From the NCBI GenBank assembly GCA_016234115.1, contig JACRHD010000012.1, positions 62,001 through 126,000 on the forward strand: a DNA stretch of 64,000 nucleotides, given 5' to 3'. The stretch comes from Nitrospirota bacterium. GTDB taxonomy: Bacteria > Nitrospirota > Thermodesulfovibrionia > UBA6902. The translations under genes and the position numbers were made by a program. The notes beneath the pieces were generated by a model that made no database searches, was not told the origin of the DNA, and worked only from the letters and a program-made list of their open reading frames with translations. Within the stretch, counting starts at the first letter, position 1; each line of letters starts with the position of its first letter. This document shows positions 38,026-47,524 of the stretch, one piece after another.

Positions 38026-38477
38026 TTCTTTACCTTCCTTTTCTTACCGGCTATCGAGCAGGAACTGCAGAACCCGTTTATCTGAAGTATATGTGAAAGC
38101 ACCTTTCCCTTGAGGTTACCCTTCACTTCCCGCTCTATTTCCGCCGCAACACAGAGATCGACGTCCTCCACCCTGCGGCAGGAGAGACAGATGAAATGAT
38201 GGTGATGCTCTATCTTCCCGCAATAGAAATAATAGAGCTGCCGGTTCGGGTGGATGATCTTGGAGATAACATTCCCCTCGGAAAGTTCGTCGAGGATGCG
38301 GTATACCGTCGGAAGGCCAATGCTCGCGAACCTATCCTTCACCTTCCCCCAGAGTTCCTCCGGGCTCACGTACATTGTTTCTTCCGAAAGGACCTTCAAT
38401 ACAGCCAGACGCCTCGGGGTGATCTTCAGATTCAGTCCCTTCAGGACCGTTAAGTGGTCTTTTCTCATATTTTTCAT
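38022..38477 (-). CDS. Fur-family regulator, probably Zur
   Basis: 151 residues. The winged helix has LKITPRRLAVLKVLSEE and GLPTVYRILDEL. The metal-binding dimer domain has EHHHHFICLSC and a second CxxC (CSSC) near the C-terminus, forming the structural zinc site. As first gene of a znuACB operon it is most likely a zinc uptake repressor (Zur), though Fur/PerR cannot be excluded. The start could also be the ATG three codons in (38468); neither has a strong ribosome site. Confidence 0.8.
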   Translation of the reverse strand: MKNMRKDHLTVLKGLNLKITPRRLAVLKVLSEETMYVSPEELWGKVKDRFASIGLPTVYRILDELSEGNVISKIIHPNRQLYYFYCGKIEHHHHFICLSCRRVEDVDLCVAAEIEREVKGNLKGKVLSHILQINGFCSSCSIAGKKRKVKK

Positions 38478-38479
38478 TT

Positions 38480-38502
38480 TAAATAGAAACCAATTTCATT
38501 TA
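38480..38502 (-). promoter_or_regulatory. Candidate Zur/Fur operator
   Basis: On the minus strand AAATGAAA-TTGG-TTTC(T)ATTT is an imperfect AT-rich inverted repeat 3 bases upstream of the longer start codon. Its position suggests autoregulation; the match to a known Zur box is not proven. Confidence 0.35.
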
Positions 38503-38535
38503 AATAGTACCCCTTCAACGCGGACATGTCAACAA

Positions 38536-39108
38536 TTATTTGAGTTCATCCATCGCCAGATTCAATTGAAGAACGTTGACCACGGGCTCGCCCAATATCC
38601 CGAATTGTCTCTGGCCGGTATAAGCCGCGATCACGGCCCGGACCTTTGCTTCATCCATTCCCCGGTTTCTTGCAACGCGCGCCGCCTGGTATTCAGCGGC
38701 GGCAGGACTGATGTGGGGATCGAGGCCGCTTGCGGAAGCCGTTACGAGGTCGACAGGTATCGGTCGTGTGTTCGCCTGATCTGAAGCGCGCAGCGCATCG
38801 ATGCGCGCCTGAACTGACTTCACAAGGTCCGGATGATTTGGCCCCCGGTTAGACCCCGACGACGCTCCGCCGTTGTAAGGATAAGGCCTTGTCGCGGAAA
38901 GCCTTCCCCAAAAGTATTTCGGGTCGTCGAACTGCCGGCCCAACAAAGTAGAGCCTATCGGCCTGCCGTCCTTCATGAAGATGCTTCCGTTTGCCTGATG
39001 GGGAAACAACGCCTGGGCGACCACGGTCACTGTCAGGGGATATATTACCCCCGTCAATATGGTAAATAACAACAGAGACATGAATGCATTTCGAATCATT
39101 GTAGTCAT
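38536..39108 (-). CDS. kdpC: K+-transporting ATPase subunit KdpC
   Basis: 190 residues. A single N-terminal membrane helix ([29 protein letters not shown]), then [36 protein letters not shown], diagnostic for KdpC, and the C-terminal [13 protein letters not shown]. It stabilises the KdpFABC pump and raises nucleotide affinity. A REP-like element separates it from kdpB (135-base gap). Confidence 0.95.
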   Translation of the reverse strand: MTTMIRNAFMSLLLFTILTGVIYPLTVTVVAQALFPHQANGSIFMKDGRPIGSTLLGRQFDDPKYFWGRLSATRPYPYNGGASSGSNRGPNHPDLVKSVQARIDALRASDQANTRPIPVDLVTASASGLDPHISPAAAEYQAARVARNRGMDEAKVRAVIAAYTGQRQFGILGEPVVNVLQLNLAMDELK

Positions 39109-39147
39109 AGTGACCTCCGTAATTTTCCAATCATAGACATTCTTCCG

Positions 39148-39224
39148 TCATTCCCGCAGTAGTAAGCGGGAATCCATTTTTCCAAGGACGTGGATACCCG
39201 CCTTCGCGGGTATGACGACTTTTC
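39148..39224. repeat. GTCATTCCCGC REP-like element between kdpB and kdpC
   Basis: GTCATTCCCGCAGTAGTAAGCGGGAATCC and GTGGATACCCGCCTTCGCGGGTATGACG form two hairpins. It belongs to the family at 32.58 kb and 45.16 kb. Confidence 0.8.
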
Positions 39225-39243
39225 GTCACATGTATATTCTCCG

Positions 39244-41316
39244 TTAAACAATTCCCATAGCCGTTATGATCATATCGATCAGTTTGATTCCCATAAACGG
39301 GACTATCAGACCTCCAACTCCGTAAATAAGTGCGTTGTTGCGTAAAACCACTTCCGCGCCGAGAGGGCGGTATTTCACTCCTCGCAGGGCCAGCGGGACA
39401 AGAAACAGGATGACGAGCGCGTTGAAGATCACTGCCGAAAGCACGGCGCTCCGGGGGGTCGCGAGCCCCATTATATTGAGCGCGCCCAGCGACGGATAGA
39501 TCGATATAAACGCGGCCGGCAGAATGGCAAAATACTTCGCCACGTCATTGGCAATGCTGAAGGTTGTCAGTGTGCCGCGCGTCATGAGGAGCTGCTTGCC
39601 GATTTCGACTATCTCGATAAGTTTCGTCGGGTTTGAGTCGAGGTCAACAAGGTTGCCTGCCTCCTTTGCCGCCTGTGTCCCTGTGTTCATGGCAACCGCT
39701 ACATCCGCCTGCGCAAGAGCAGGAGCGTCGTTAGTGCCGTCTCCGGTCATGGCCACGAGCCGTCCGCCTGCCTGATGCTCGCGAATGAGATTCAGCTTTG
39801 TCTCAGGCGTGGCCTCCGCAAGAAAATCATCCACCCCGGCTTCCGCCGCGATGGCCGCGGCGGTCAGCGGGTTGTCTCCGGTGATCATGATTGTCCTGAT
39901 CCCCATATTCCGCATTTCGGAAAAGCGCTCCCTGATGCCGCCCTTGATGATGTCTTTCAACTGAATGACCCCTAACACCTTCGGACCGTCCGCGACAACA
40001 AGAGGGGTGGCCCCCTTCTTTGCGATGTCGTCGACAATCGAGCGGATATCGGTCGGGAATGTCCCTCCTCTTTTCACCACATATTCCTCTACCGCATCGG
40101 CCGCGCCCTTGCGGACCTCGCGTCCGTTGAGATTTACCCCGCTCATCCTTGTTTGGGCGCTGAACGGAATGAAGACAGCGCCAAGGCTGTGTATGTCCCG
40201 CTCGCGAAGGCCATACTCCTTCTTTGCCAATACGACAACGCTTCTGCCTTCCGGGGTCTCATCGGCGAGAGAAGCCAACTGGGCGGCGTCGGCAAGGGCC
40301 TTGACATCGACCCCTGCGGAAGGTATAAATGCAACGGCCTGCCGGTCGCCTAAGGTAATCGTTCCTGTCTTGTCCAACAGCAGGACATCGACGTCTCCGG
40401 CCGCTTCTACCGCCCTGCCGGACATGGCGATCACGTTTGCCTGAATCATCCGGTCCATCCCGGCGATGCCGATGGCGGAAAGGAGGCCGCCGATGGTCGT
40501 CGGAATCAGGCAAACCATCAGTGAAACGAGCACGGTGATGGTCACCGGACTGCCCTGACCCGCTGCCTGTACGCTGAAGATGGAGAAGGGAAGAAGCGTC
40601 ACTGTGACAAGCAGAAAGATGATGGTCAGGCCTGCCAACAGTATATCGAGTGCGATCTCATTGGGGGTCTTCTGACGCTTCGCGCCTTCTACCATAGAGA
40701 TCATCCTGTCGAGGAACGCCTCTCCGGGATTGGCGGTGATACGCACCACTATCCAATCCGACAGGACAAGCGTACCGCCGGTGACAGCGCTCCTGTCTCC
40801 GCCGCTTTCGCGTATGACCGGCGCGCTTTCTCCGGTCACGGCGCTTTCATTTACAGAAGCAATGCCGAAGATGACCTCACCGTCTCCGGGGACCATGTCT
40901 CCCGCCTTCACAAGGACTGTGTCGCCTTTTCTAAGCTGAGATGAAGATACTTGTGTCACATCCGCGTCAGGTTCGGGTTCGGCAAGGCGCCTGGCCATGA
41001 TGTCTCGCCGCGTCCTGCGCAGGGCATCAGCCTGTGCCTTGCCCCTTACTTCAGCCAGGGACTCCGCAAAGTTCGCAAAGAGCACAGTTGTCCAGAGCCA
41101 TGCGGATATTTGCAGTATAAAGCCGGGCGGTTCCTCCCCCTTGCCGGAAAGGGCATAAAAAAAGAGGACCGTCGTAAGGATACTGCCCGCCTCCACGACG
41201 AACATAACCGGGTTCTTTATCTGATAGACGGGGTTGAGTTTCCTGAACGAATCCCGCAATGCCCTGCGTACGATTGTCGGTTCAAAAAGAGATTTTTTCT
41301 TCAATTTAGTGCTCAC
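39244..41316 (-). CDS. kdpB: K+-transporting P-type ATPase subunit KdpB
   Basis: 690 residues, complete. Actuator motif VTGES, the phosphorylation loop [12 protein letters not shown] (Asp near residue 313), KGAADA in the nucleotide domain and the hinge [24 protein letters not shown]. Transmembrane helices lie near the N-terminus, before the DKTGT loop and at the C-terminus. It hydrolyses ATP to drive K+ import through KdpA. Confidence 0.95.
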   Translation of the reverse strand: MSTKLKKKSLFEPTIVRRALRDSFRKLNPVYQIKNPVMFVVEAGSILTTVLFFYALSGKGEEPPGFILQISAWLWTTVLFANFAESLAEVRGKAQADALRRTRRDIMARRLAEPEPDADVTQVSSSQLRKGDTVLVKAGDMVPGDGEVIFGIASVNESAVTGESAPVIRESGGDRSAVTGGTLVLSDWIVVRITANPGEAFLDRMISMVEGAKRQKTPNEIALDILLAGLTIIFLLVTVTLLPFSIFSVQAAGQGSPVTITVLVSLMVCLIPTTIGGLLSAIGIAGMDRMIQANVIAMSGRAVEAAGDVDVLLLDKTGTITLGDRQAVAFIPSAGVDVKALADAAQLASLADETPEGRSVVVLAKKEYGLRERDIHSLGAVFIPFSAQTRMSGVNLNGREVRKGAADAVEEYVVKRGGTFPTDIRSIVDDIAKKGATPLVVADGPKVLGVIQLKDIIKGGIRERFSEMRNMGIRTIMITGDNPLTAAAIAAEAGVDDFLAEATPETKLNLIREHQAGGRLVAMTGDGTNDAPALAQADVAVAMNTGTQAAKEAGNLVDLDSNPTKLIEIVEIGKQLLMTRGTLTTFSIANDVAKYFAILPAAFISIYPSLGALNIMGLATPRSAVLSAVIFNALVILFLVPLALRGVKYRPLGAEVVLRNNALIYGVGGLIVPFMGIKLIDMIITAMGIV

Positions 41317-41344
41317 GATATATGTCTCATAAGGCCCATATGAC

Positions 41345-43147
41345 CTATGGTCTTGTCATCAAATGCTCCGCGACAGGCCCGAGGGCCAGACCTGGCGCAA
41401 ATGACAACGCGCCGACGATCAATATAACCCCGATCAGAAAACCGATGAACAAAGGTGTATGGGTCGGCAGGGTCCCTAATCCTGCAGGCACTCTCTTCTT
41501 TTTGGCAAGAGATCCGGCGATGGCCAGTACGGGGATTATCACCCAATAACGTCCGATGAACATCGCGATCCCGAGGGCTGTGTTGTAAAAGACCGTGTTC
41601 GCGCTGAGACCGGCGAAGGAGCTGCCGTTATTGTTCGAAGCGGACGAAAAGGCATAGAGTATCTCGGAAAACCCGTGGGGGCCGGGATTGGCGATACCGG
41701 CAACACCCGCCTTCGTCGATACCGCAATTGCCGTGCCGGCCTTGACCAGGGCATTGACAATCAGCGCCACGAGAACAGACATCTTCATCTCGAACATCTC
41801 GATCTTCTTGCCAAGATATTCCGGAGTGCGACCTACCATCAGCCCGGCCACAAAAACGGCAATAATAGCAAATATCAGCATCCCGTACAGCCCGGAGCCG
41901 ACGCCTCCGAAGATGACTTCACCCAACTGCATCAGCCACATCGGATACAGGCCTCCGAGGGGGGTGAATGAATCGTGCATGGAATTGACCGAGCCGTTCG
42001 CTGCCGCTGTGGTGGCCGTGGCCCATATCGCGGAATTGGCGATGCCGAAGCGGGCATCCTTGCCTTCCATATTGCCTCCGGGCTGCGAATCACTTGCAGT
42101 CTGATCAACACCCATTGCGGTGAAGCGCGGATTACCCTGCTGTTCGCTCCATACGCACAAAGTCATCAGTGCAACGAGAACGATCACCATAGCCGACAGC
42201 AGCGCGCGCCCCTGTCGCTGATCATCCACCATTTTTCCGAAGGTGATGCAGAGCGCGGCAGGTATCAGCAGGACCGCAAGAACTTCCAAAAAATTCGACA
42301 ACGGCGTCGGGTTCTCGAAGGGATGGGCGGAATTAACATTAAAAAATCCTCCACCGTTGGCGCCTAACTGCTTGATCGCAATCTGTGAGGCAGCCGGTCC
42401 GAGGGGAATGACCTGCTCTTTTATCCCGGTCTTTTCGGTGACCGCATTACCGCTTGCGTCGTTAATGGGACCACCCCTGTCATCGAGTTTCGTGGTATCG
42501 TAGCTGCTCGTCCGGGTGAGTGATACGTTCTTGTATTCGCTAAACGTCTGCACCACTCCCTGAGACACGAGCAGAAGCGACAATATAAGAGAGAGCGGCA
42601 TCAATATGTAGAGCGTAGAACGTGTGAGGTCAAACCAGAAATTGCCGATGGTATCTGCGGAATGTCTCTTAAACCCGCGGACCAGGGCCGTGAGCACAGT
42701 CATGCCCGTTGCGGCAGACACAAAGTTCTGCACGCCTAATGCGACCATCTGGGTCAGATAACTCATAGTCGTCTCACCGCCGTACCCCTGCCAGTTGGTG
42801 TTTGTAGCGAAACTCACTGCTGTGTTGAACGCCGAATCAGGCGAAACACCCGGTAACCTTTGAGGGTTCAGCGGAAGGACGCCCTGCAAGCGCTGAAGGA
42901 GATAAACTGCAAGCATCCCGGCCGCATTGAACAGCAGCACCGCAAACGTGTACTTTTTCCAGCCCATTTCCTCCTCAGGGCATATGCCGCAGAGCCGGTA
43001 GAAAATGCGTTCCACGGGCCCGAGCACGCGGTCCAGGACAAAGGGCCGGCTTTCGTAAACCCGCGCCATGTAAAGCCCCAGCGGTTTCGCAAGGAGCAGC
43101 AGGACGCCGAAATACAGAACAATTTGCAAAATGTTATTTGCAGTCAT
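41345..43147 (-). CDS. kdpA: K+-transporting ATPase subunit KdpA
   Basis: 600 residues with about ten membrane helices. It contains the selectivity-filter loops of the SKT superfamily, e.g. [34 protein letters not shown] and [14 protein letters not shown]. It forms the K+ channel-like pathway of KdpFABC. Its start overlaps the kdpF stop by 4 bases (ATGA). Confidence 0.95.
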   Translation of the reverse strand: MTANNILQIVLYFGVLLLLAKPLGLYMARVYESRPFVLDRVLGPVERIFYRLCGICPEEEMGWKKYTFAVLLFNAAGMLAVYLLQRLQGVLPLNPQRLPGVSPDSAFNTAVSFATNTNWQGYGGETTMSYLTQMVALGVQNFVSAATGMTVLTALVRGFKRHSADTIGNFWFDLTRSTLYILMPLSLILSLLLVSQGVVQTFSEYKNVSLTRTSSYDTTKLDDRGGPINDASGNAVTEKTGIKEQVIPLGPAASQIAIKQLGANGGGFFNVNSAHPFENPTPLSNFLEVLAVLLIPAALCITFGKMVDDQRQGRALLSAMVIVLVALMTLCVWSEQQGNPRFTAMGVDQTASDSQPGGNMEGKDARFGIANSAIWATATTAAANGSVNSMHDSFTPLGGLYPMWLMQLGEVIFGGVGSGLYGMLIFAIIAVFVAGLMVGRTPEYLGKKIEMFEMKMSVLVALIVNALVKAGTAIAVSTKAGVAGIANPGPHGFSEILYAFSSASNNNGSSFAGLSANTVFYNTALGIAMFIGRYWVIIPVLAIAGSLAKKKRVPAGLGTLPTHTPLFIGFLIGVILIVGALSFAPGLALGPVAEHLMTRP

Positions 43148-43236
43148 GAGAATGCCTCCGGTTTCAAAAGCGCCGCCATCAGGTAGACAAGCAGCCCGAC
43201 GGCCAGGATGCCTCCAATCCAGTAAAATAATTCCAT
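43144..43236 (-). CDS. kdpF: KdpF small subunit
   Basis: A 30-residue membrane peptide ([30 protein letters not shown]) with one helix and the KPE motif that typifies KdpF. ATAGGAGGAAGGCC precedes the ATG and its stop overlaps kdpA. It stabilises the KdpABC complex. Confidence 0.9.
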   Translation of the reverse strand: MELFYWIGGILAVGLLVYLMAALLKPEAFS

Positions 43237-43246
43237 GGCCTTCCTC

Positions 43247-43327
43247 CTATAACTTCTCAATTACCTTCACGAAGAGAAGGCTGAGAACAAATAGTACGAC
43301 CACAATGCCTGCATAGATAATATCCAT
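43247..43327 (-). CDS. 26-residue membrane peptide upstream of kdpF
   Basis: Reads MDIIYAGIVVVLFVLSLLFVK then VIEKL. It has a strong ribosome site (GGGAGGTCTCTC then ATG), one predicted helix and a charged end. It stops 11 bases before the kdpF start. Similar tiny ORFs with an MDxxYxG...ALSW-like helix precede kdpF in other genomes, so it is probably an extra small Kdp-associated protein; the function is not established. Confidence 0.65.
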   Translation of the reverse strand: MDIIYAGIVVVLFVLSLLFVKVIEKL

Positions 43328-43490
43328 GAGAGACCTCCCTCGCTCCGACAACCGTGCCTTTCGGGTTTTTCGTTTTCATGTTCAAATCTTATCATGAGAA
43401 GACATTAAAAGGATGAAAAAAGGAGGCGGAATAGTATAAAGATACGCATGGGCCCTTCACCGGGAAACGTGCCGCCTTAAGAAGGCCTTA

Positions 43491-43520
43491 TTGATACATA
43501 AGACCGCCGCGTAGTAGAAT
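43491..43520 (+). promoter_or_regulatory. Promoter of the PP-loop gene
   Basis: TTGATA at 43491-43496 and TAGAAT at 43515-43520, spacing 18, lie 35 bases before the ATG at 43556. Confidence 0.5.
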
Positions 43521-43555
43521 TAAAGCTGCGCTAATCTCTCATAAAGGATGAAGTC

Positions 43556-44671
43556 ATGACAAAAGCAATCGCCCTTTATTCGGGCGGCCTGGACAGCACA
43601 CTTGCCATACTCACGGTCATGAAGCAGGGGATCGATGTCACGGCCATTACTTTTCTGAACCATTTCGGCTGCGACATCAGCGACAGGTCTTCCTGTTCAA
43701 AGGACCCCTTTGCAGCTTCGGTGAAATTCGGCTTTAAAGTAAAACTTTCACACCTTTCGGACAAGTTCCTTGAGATAGTAAAAAATCCGAAGCATGGTCA
43801 CGGCAGAAACATGAACCCCTGCATTGACTGCCGGATACTGATGCTGAAGGAGGCGAAGGAATTCATGGGCCTGACGGGCGCGGATTTTATAATTACCGGG
43901 GAAGTATTGGGCCAGAGACCGATGAGCCAGAGGAAGAACTGTTTCCCGATGATCGACAAGGCTGCGGGATTGAAAGGGTCCGTCCTCAGACCGTTGAGCG
44001 CCAAATTCCTTCCCATGACAGTCCCGGAGGAAAAAGGGCTTGTGGACAGAGAGCAGATGTATGACTTCACAGGCCGTTCAAGGAAGCCGCAGATGGCGCT
44101 GGCGCAGGAATTCGGACTGACCGAATATCCGGCCCCTGCGGGAGGGTGCCTACTGACAGAACCGATATACGCATACAAACTTAAAGAACTGCTTGAGCAT
44201 GACAGGGACCCCTCATATACGGACATCAACCTGCTGAGGCTCGGCAGGCATTTCAGGTTTTCATCCGGATGCAAAATTATAGTCGGCAGAAAGCAGGACG
44301 AAAATGACGCGATCAAATCAGTTGCTGACAGAGGCGACTGTCTCCTGAGGGTAGACGGAGTGGGAAGTCCTCTTGTCATTGTCCGCGGCGCGCTTACTGA
44401 TGAAGCAGTGTCCTTCGCGGCGTCCCTGTGTGCGAGATATTCAGACGCTAAAAATCTCCCTGAAATAACAGTGACCGTTGCGAGGGGAGACGAACGTTCT
44501 TATCTCAAAGTCCGTCCGGCGGACAATGAGCTGATTGAATTGTACAGGATAGAGAAGAAGGCAGTGTCGGCGAGTAATGTCGGCGTCGGCGCAGCTCCGG
44601 ATGTCCTTCGCTCGAGGGTCCTGCTGAAATCGCCTTCCGATATGGATTCGCATACGGACGCTATGTCCTGA
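43556..44671 (+). CDS. PP-loop ATP pyrophosphatase, tRNA thiolase-like (MnmA/ThiI-related)
   Basis: 371 residues. The PP-loop SGGLDS (9-14) marks an adenylating enzyme. It continues with NPCIDCRILML, IITGEVLGQRPMSQR and APAGGCLLTEP, the pattern of a thiouridylase-like family related to MnmA/ThiI. It would adenylate a tRNA uridine or a sulfur carrier for thiolation; the exact substrate is unknown. After about residue 338 the tail (SASNVGVGAAPDVLRSRV) does not look native. It is the antisense of a chemoreceptor fragment on the other strand (44500-45165), so the original stop was probably lost by a rearrangement. Confidence 0.7.
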   Translation: MTKAIALYSGGLDSTLAILTVMKQGIDVTAITFLNHFGCDISDRSSCSKDPFAASVKFGFKVKLSHLSDKFLEIVKNPKHGHGRNMNPCIDCRILMLKEAKEFMGLTGADFIITGEVLGQRPMSQRKNCFPMIDKAAGLKGSVLRPLSAKFLPMTVPEEKGLVDREQMYDFTGRSRKPQMALAQEFGLTEYPAPAGGCLLTEPIYAYKLKELLEHDRDPSYTDINLLRLGRHFRFSSGCKIIVGRKQDENDAIKSVADRGDCLLRVDGVGSPLVIVRGALTDEAVSFAASLCARYSDAKNLPEITVTVARGDERSYLKVRPADNELIELYRIEKKAVSASNVGVGAAPDVLRSRVLLKSPSDMDSHTDAMS

Positions 44672-45165
44672 AACGAGCTGACCACCCTGGCGCAACTGAC
44701 GTTCAGCTCCCCGATCTCGTCGGAAGACGGGGTGAACGGCTCTGCAGCGAGGTGTCCTCTTGACAACCTGACGGCCCATTCCTTCAGCTTGATGATGGGG
44801 GTTGAAATATTCCTGGCGATTACTCCGAGAAAAACTATTGCCAGTATGCCGGCAAAGCACAATATGCCGAGGTTGACCATGAGCATGTAGTCCAGTACCG
44901 CGTACGCCTTTGTCTTTTCGATGCCGATGATGATCTGAAGCCCAGGCGGGGAAACCCGGTTGCTCGCCAGTATCATCCCGGATAAATCCCCTTCATTAAA
45001 GACAAGGACCCTCAACATATATTCGACGCCTGAATATTTGTCCTGCCCTTCCCGCGTCATCAGCATAATCCTTTTATCTTCCCACCCGAGGGCCTTCCAC
45101 GATTCGATCTTACCGTCAAATATTCCCTTCAGTTCGGATACAGGGATAACTACCCAAGCTGTCAT
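44500..45165 (-). pseudogene. Fragment of a chemoreceptor / HAMP-domain sensor gene
   Basis: The fragment contains the end of a periplasmic sensor domain (VVIPVSELKGIFDGKIESWKAL), one membrane helix (LGILCFAGILAIVFLGVIAR) and a HAMP domain (STPIIKLKEWAVRLSRGHL, then a second HAMP-like helix with VCESISEGDF). It loses homology after about 44600, so no methyl-accepting or kinase domain follows. The start abuts a REP-like GTCATTCCCGC sequence, which has removed the N-terminal half. It overlaps the convergent PP-loop gene by 172 bases. Confidence 0.7.
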
Positions 45166-45187
45166 TCCCGCAGTCAGTAAGCGGTGA
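45163..45187. repeat. GTCATTCCCGC REP-like half element
   Basis: GTCATTCCCGCAGTCAGTAAGCGG marks the broken 5' end of the chemoreceptor fragment. Only one hairpin unit remains. Confidence 0.65.
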
Positions 45188-45198
45188 CGGGGTCCGGC

Positions 45199-46233
45199 CT
45201 ATTTCTTCCAGTCCTGGTCCTCTCTCAGATAAACCACTCTCTGCGCAAACGGTATCTCAATCCCCTCTTCCTTAAATCTCCTGAATATCCGCTTTCTCAG
45301 CTCATGCTGGACATCGGCCTGGTCGCCGAATTCCCGCACGTGACAAATCAGCGTAAAATCCAGGGAGTCCTTTCCGAATCCGGGGATTAATCTCGCAACC
45401 GGCGGATCAGCTAACAGTCCGTCAACCATGCCGAATGCCTTATTTACTTCATCGGTAAGTATCTTCTCAACGTCTTCGGGGTCGGAGCCGTAACTTACGC
45501 TTACCGGGATCATGAGGGCCATCTTCTTTTCCGGCAGGCTGTAATTTGTAAGGATGCTCTGGGAGAGTTTGCTGTTCGGGATAACGACCATATTGTTCGG
45601 CATCATCCTTATCCTTGTCGTCCTCCACGTAATGTCTTCAACGTATCCTTCCTGTCCTGTTTCGAGCCTGATAAAGTCCCCGACCCTGACGGCTTTCTCC
45701 ATGAGGATGTGTATCCCGGCAAAGAGGTTTGCAAGCGTGTCCTGCAGGGCGAGGGCCACCGCAAGGCCTCCGACCCCGAGGGCCGTGATAAGGGGGGTTA
45801 TCGATATCCCAAGGACGCTGAGTATTATCAGCAGACCCAGGATTAGGATTGTGCCTTTCAGTATTCCGAATGCAAGGCCCGTGGCGGGTATCGGCAATTC
45901 CGTTTTCCGGATATAATCACGTAATATCTTCCCGGACAGGTTGGCCGTGGCTATCGTTATGGAAAATATTACAATAATATGGATCGCCTTGCTGATTTGA
46001 AAGACATACTTTTCAGGGAGGTCCGAGACTGCAATGCCGATGTACAGCCCGATCGCGATACACCAGAAGATGGAGGGACTTTTAAATGCCCCGATGATGA
46101 TATCGTCTGCCCTGGTCTCCGTCCTGTCGGCCCACTTGTGAAGGACCCTGAAGGCGACTGCCCTGACGATCAGTAAAATTACAGAAGACAGTACGGCGGT
46201 TGTCAAAGGAATGAGAACCAGCTTGACGTCCAT
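45199..46233 (-). CDS. mscS: Small-conductance mechanosensitive channel family protein (MscS)
   Basis: 344 residues. Four to five membrane helices, then the pore helix and MscS core with ITPLITALGVGGLAVALALQDTLANLFAGIHIL, the beta domain with VGDFIRLETGQEGYVEDITWRTTRIR and VVIPNSKLSQSILTNYS, and a C-terminal cytosolic domain. It would open under membrane tension to release solutes at osmotic downshock. It is preceded by an inverted heptamer element. Confidence 0.9.
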   Translation of the reverse strand: MDVKLVLIPLTTAVLSSVILLIVRAVAFRVLHKWADRTETRADDIIIGAFKSPSIFWCIAIGLYIGIAVSDLPEKYVFQISKAIHIIVIFSITIATANLSGKILRDYIRKTELPIPATGLAFGILKGTILILGLLIILSVLGISITPLITALGVGGLAVALALQDTLANLFAGIHILMEKAVRVGDFIRLETGQEGYVEDITWRTTRIRMMPNNMVVIPNSKLSQSILTNYSLPEKKMALMIPVSVSYGSDPEDVEKILTDEVNKAFGMVDGLLADPPVARLIPGFGKDSLDFTLICHVREFGDQADVQHELRKRIFRRFKEEGIEIPFAQRVVYLREDQDWKK

Positions 46234-46246
46234 AAATACCTCGGTA

Positions 46247-46300
46247 CTCGTGTCCGTGGTCCGTGTCCGTTTCCTTCACGGTCACGGACCACGGACACGA
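46247..46300. repeat. Inverted heptanucleotide element upstream of mscS
   Basis: TCGTGTCCGTGGTCCGTGTCC (46248-46268) and GGTCACGGACCACGGACACGA (46280-46300) are near-perfect complements. The spacer is short. Confidence 0.85.
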
Positions 46301-46352
46301 TTCACGTCTTTCTTTTTTCAACGGTCACGTTAACCGGACACGGTTCACGGAA

Positions 46353-47150
46353 CTAAATCGACGAAATAAGCTGACGCACCTGGTTCACCGTCGGGTCTTC
46401 CGTCCCATTGATCCTCTCATCAAGCCAAAGCGTAACAAGACGGTAATCGTCGGCCCCCTTTGAGAGGCGGTCAGTCAAGATTACGGGTTTGCCGCGACCC
46501 GGCGCCTCTGTGAGAGAAACATTCTCCCGGACAATCGGCGATACCCTTCTGGGGAACATCTCTTTCAGCGCGTCCATAATGTCCCAGTGTACGCGGCGAC
46601 GCCTCTGCGCGCGACAGGGGACAACGGCTTCTATTTGAATATCAGGATTAATAGTCATCTTGAACGATTCTATCGCGGCGACCATCTGCTTAACGCCGTT
46701 TAATCCGAGAAATGAGGTCTCAACAGGGATTATCACATATTGACACGCCGCCAGCGAGTTCATGGTCTGAAATCCGAGGCTGGGCGGGCAATCAATAATT
46801 ACAATGTCCCAGTCGCCTTCGGTCTTTTCGAGACACCGGGCGAGAACGTCATTCCCCGCGCTTTCGGCGTACCACATTCCGGCGGTTGCCAGCGCCATCC
46901 CTGACGGGACCAGGTCGAGTCCGGCCATTGACGTGGCCGTTACCGTCAGCGCCGTCGAACTTTTCAGCGAATAAAGGAGCTCATTGCCTTCGTTCATAAC
47001 GCCGAGACTAATACTTGCGCTGCCCTGCGGGTCCATGTCCACAAGAAGCACTTTCTTGCCCATTTCGGCCCAGCATGCCGCAATATTGACTGCTGTCGTG
47101 GTCTTACCCACCCCACCCTTCAGATTGACTACCGACACCACTTTTTTCAT
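46353..47150 (-). CDS. Orphan ParA/Soj-family ATPase
   Basis: 265 residues. Deviant Walker A KGGVGKTTTA near the start, switch IDCPPSLG, and LVDMDPQGSAS. It most resembles chromosome-partitioning ParA/Soj, but no parB lies beside it; the C-terminal half is a little longer than in minimal MinD-like proteins. It may position a cell-surface or pilus structure rather than segregate DNA. Confidence 0.8.
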   Translation of the reverse strand: MKKVVSVVNLKGGVGKTTTAVNIAACWAEMGKKVLLVDMDPQGSASISLGVMNEGNELLYSLKSSTALTVTATSMAGLDLVPSGMALATAGMWYAESAGNDVLARCLEKTEGDWDIVIIDCPPSLGFQTMNSLAACQYVIIPVETSFLGLNGVKQMVAAIESFKMTINPDIQIEAVVPCRAQRRRRVHWDIMDALKEMFPRRVSPIVRENVSLTEAPGRGKPVILTDRLSKGADDYRLVTLWLDERINGTEDPTVNQVRQLISSI

Positions 47151-47233
47151 CTATCTGTTTCCTCCTGATATTTTCCGGCTGACACCGGATTGGGATAATG
47201 AACAGACGCAGAGGACTGCTTTGATGCAGTAGT

Positions 47234-47262
47234 AATCTATAGATTTTATGAGGATTTGTCAA
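47234..47262 (-). promoter_or_regulatory. Promoter of the ParA gene
   Basis: On the minus strand a perfect TTGACA (47262-47257) is followed after 17 bases by TAGATT (47239-47234). The leader to the ATG at 47150 is about 75 bases. Confidence 0.5.
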
Positions 47263-47310
47263 CAGAACATTAGAAAAAAGCGGTAACCATTCATCAGTTA
47301 CGGGTTCATG

Positions 47311-47381
47311 TTATCCCCCTCTTTGGAAAAGACCAACAGTAGGCGCCTTAAGCAGGTTAGGGGAGATTTTCAGGGGGTGGA
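47311..47381. repeat. CCCCC/GGGGG-type element
   Basis: Begins TTATCCCCCTCTTTGGAAAAG and ends AGGTTAGGGGAGATTTTCAGGGGG. The end segments match the CCCC element at 27.12-27.20 kb in reverse, so it is a second copy of that family. Confidence 0.5.
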
Positions 47382-47414
47382 ACATTGGTGCAAGCAACAT
47401 GCGGTTTATTGCAG

Positions 47415-47454
47415 GGCAGCCAATAAATATTTATATCGATATTTATTTGTTGCC
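47415..47454. promoter_or_regulatory. Long AT-rich palindrome upstream of the histidine kinase gene
   Basis: The 16-base arm 47415-47430 (GGCAGCCAATAAATAT) pairs with 47439-47454 (ATATTTATTTGTTGCC), 14 of 16 matches, with an 8-base loop. It lies about 70 bases upstream of the ATG at 47525 and could be an operator or a DNA hairpin. Confidence 0.5.
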
Positions 47455-47524
47455 TATCGCAAATTTCTTCATGTATTCTGATTAGAATAAAATTGCCGGA
47501 ATTCCCAGGGATGAGGCTCTGCTT

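Noticed and set aside
44500..45165. Intact chemoreceptor or sensor kinase gene
   Set aside because: The N-terminal sensor half is missing at a REP-like repeat, and no signalling domain follows HAMP.
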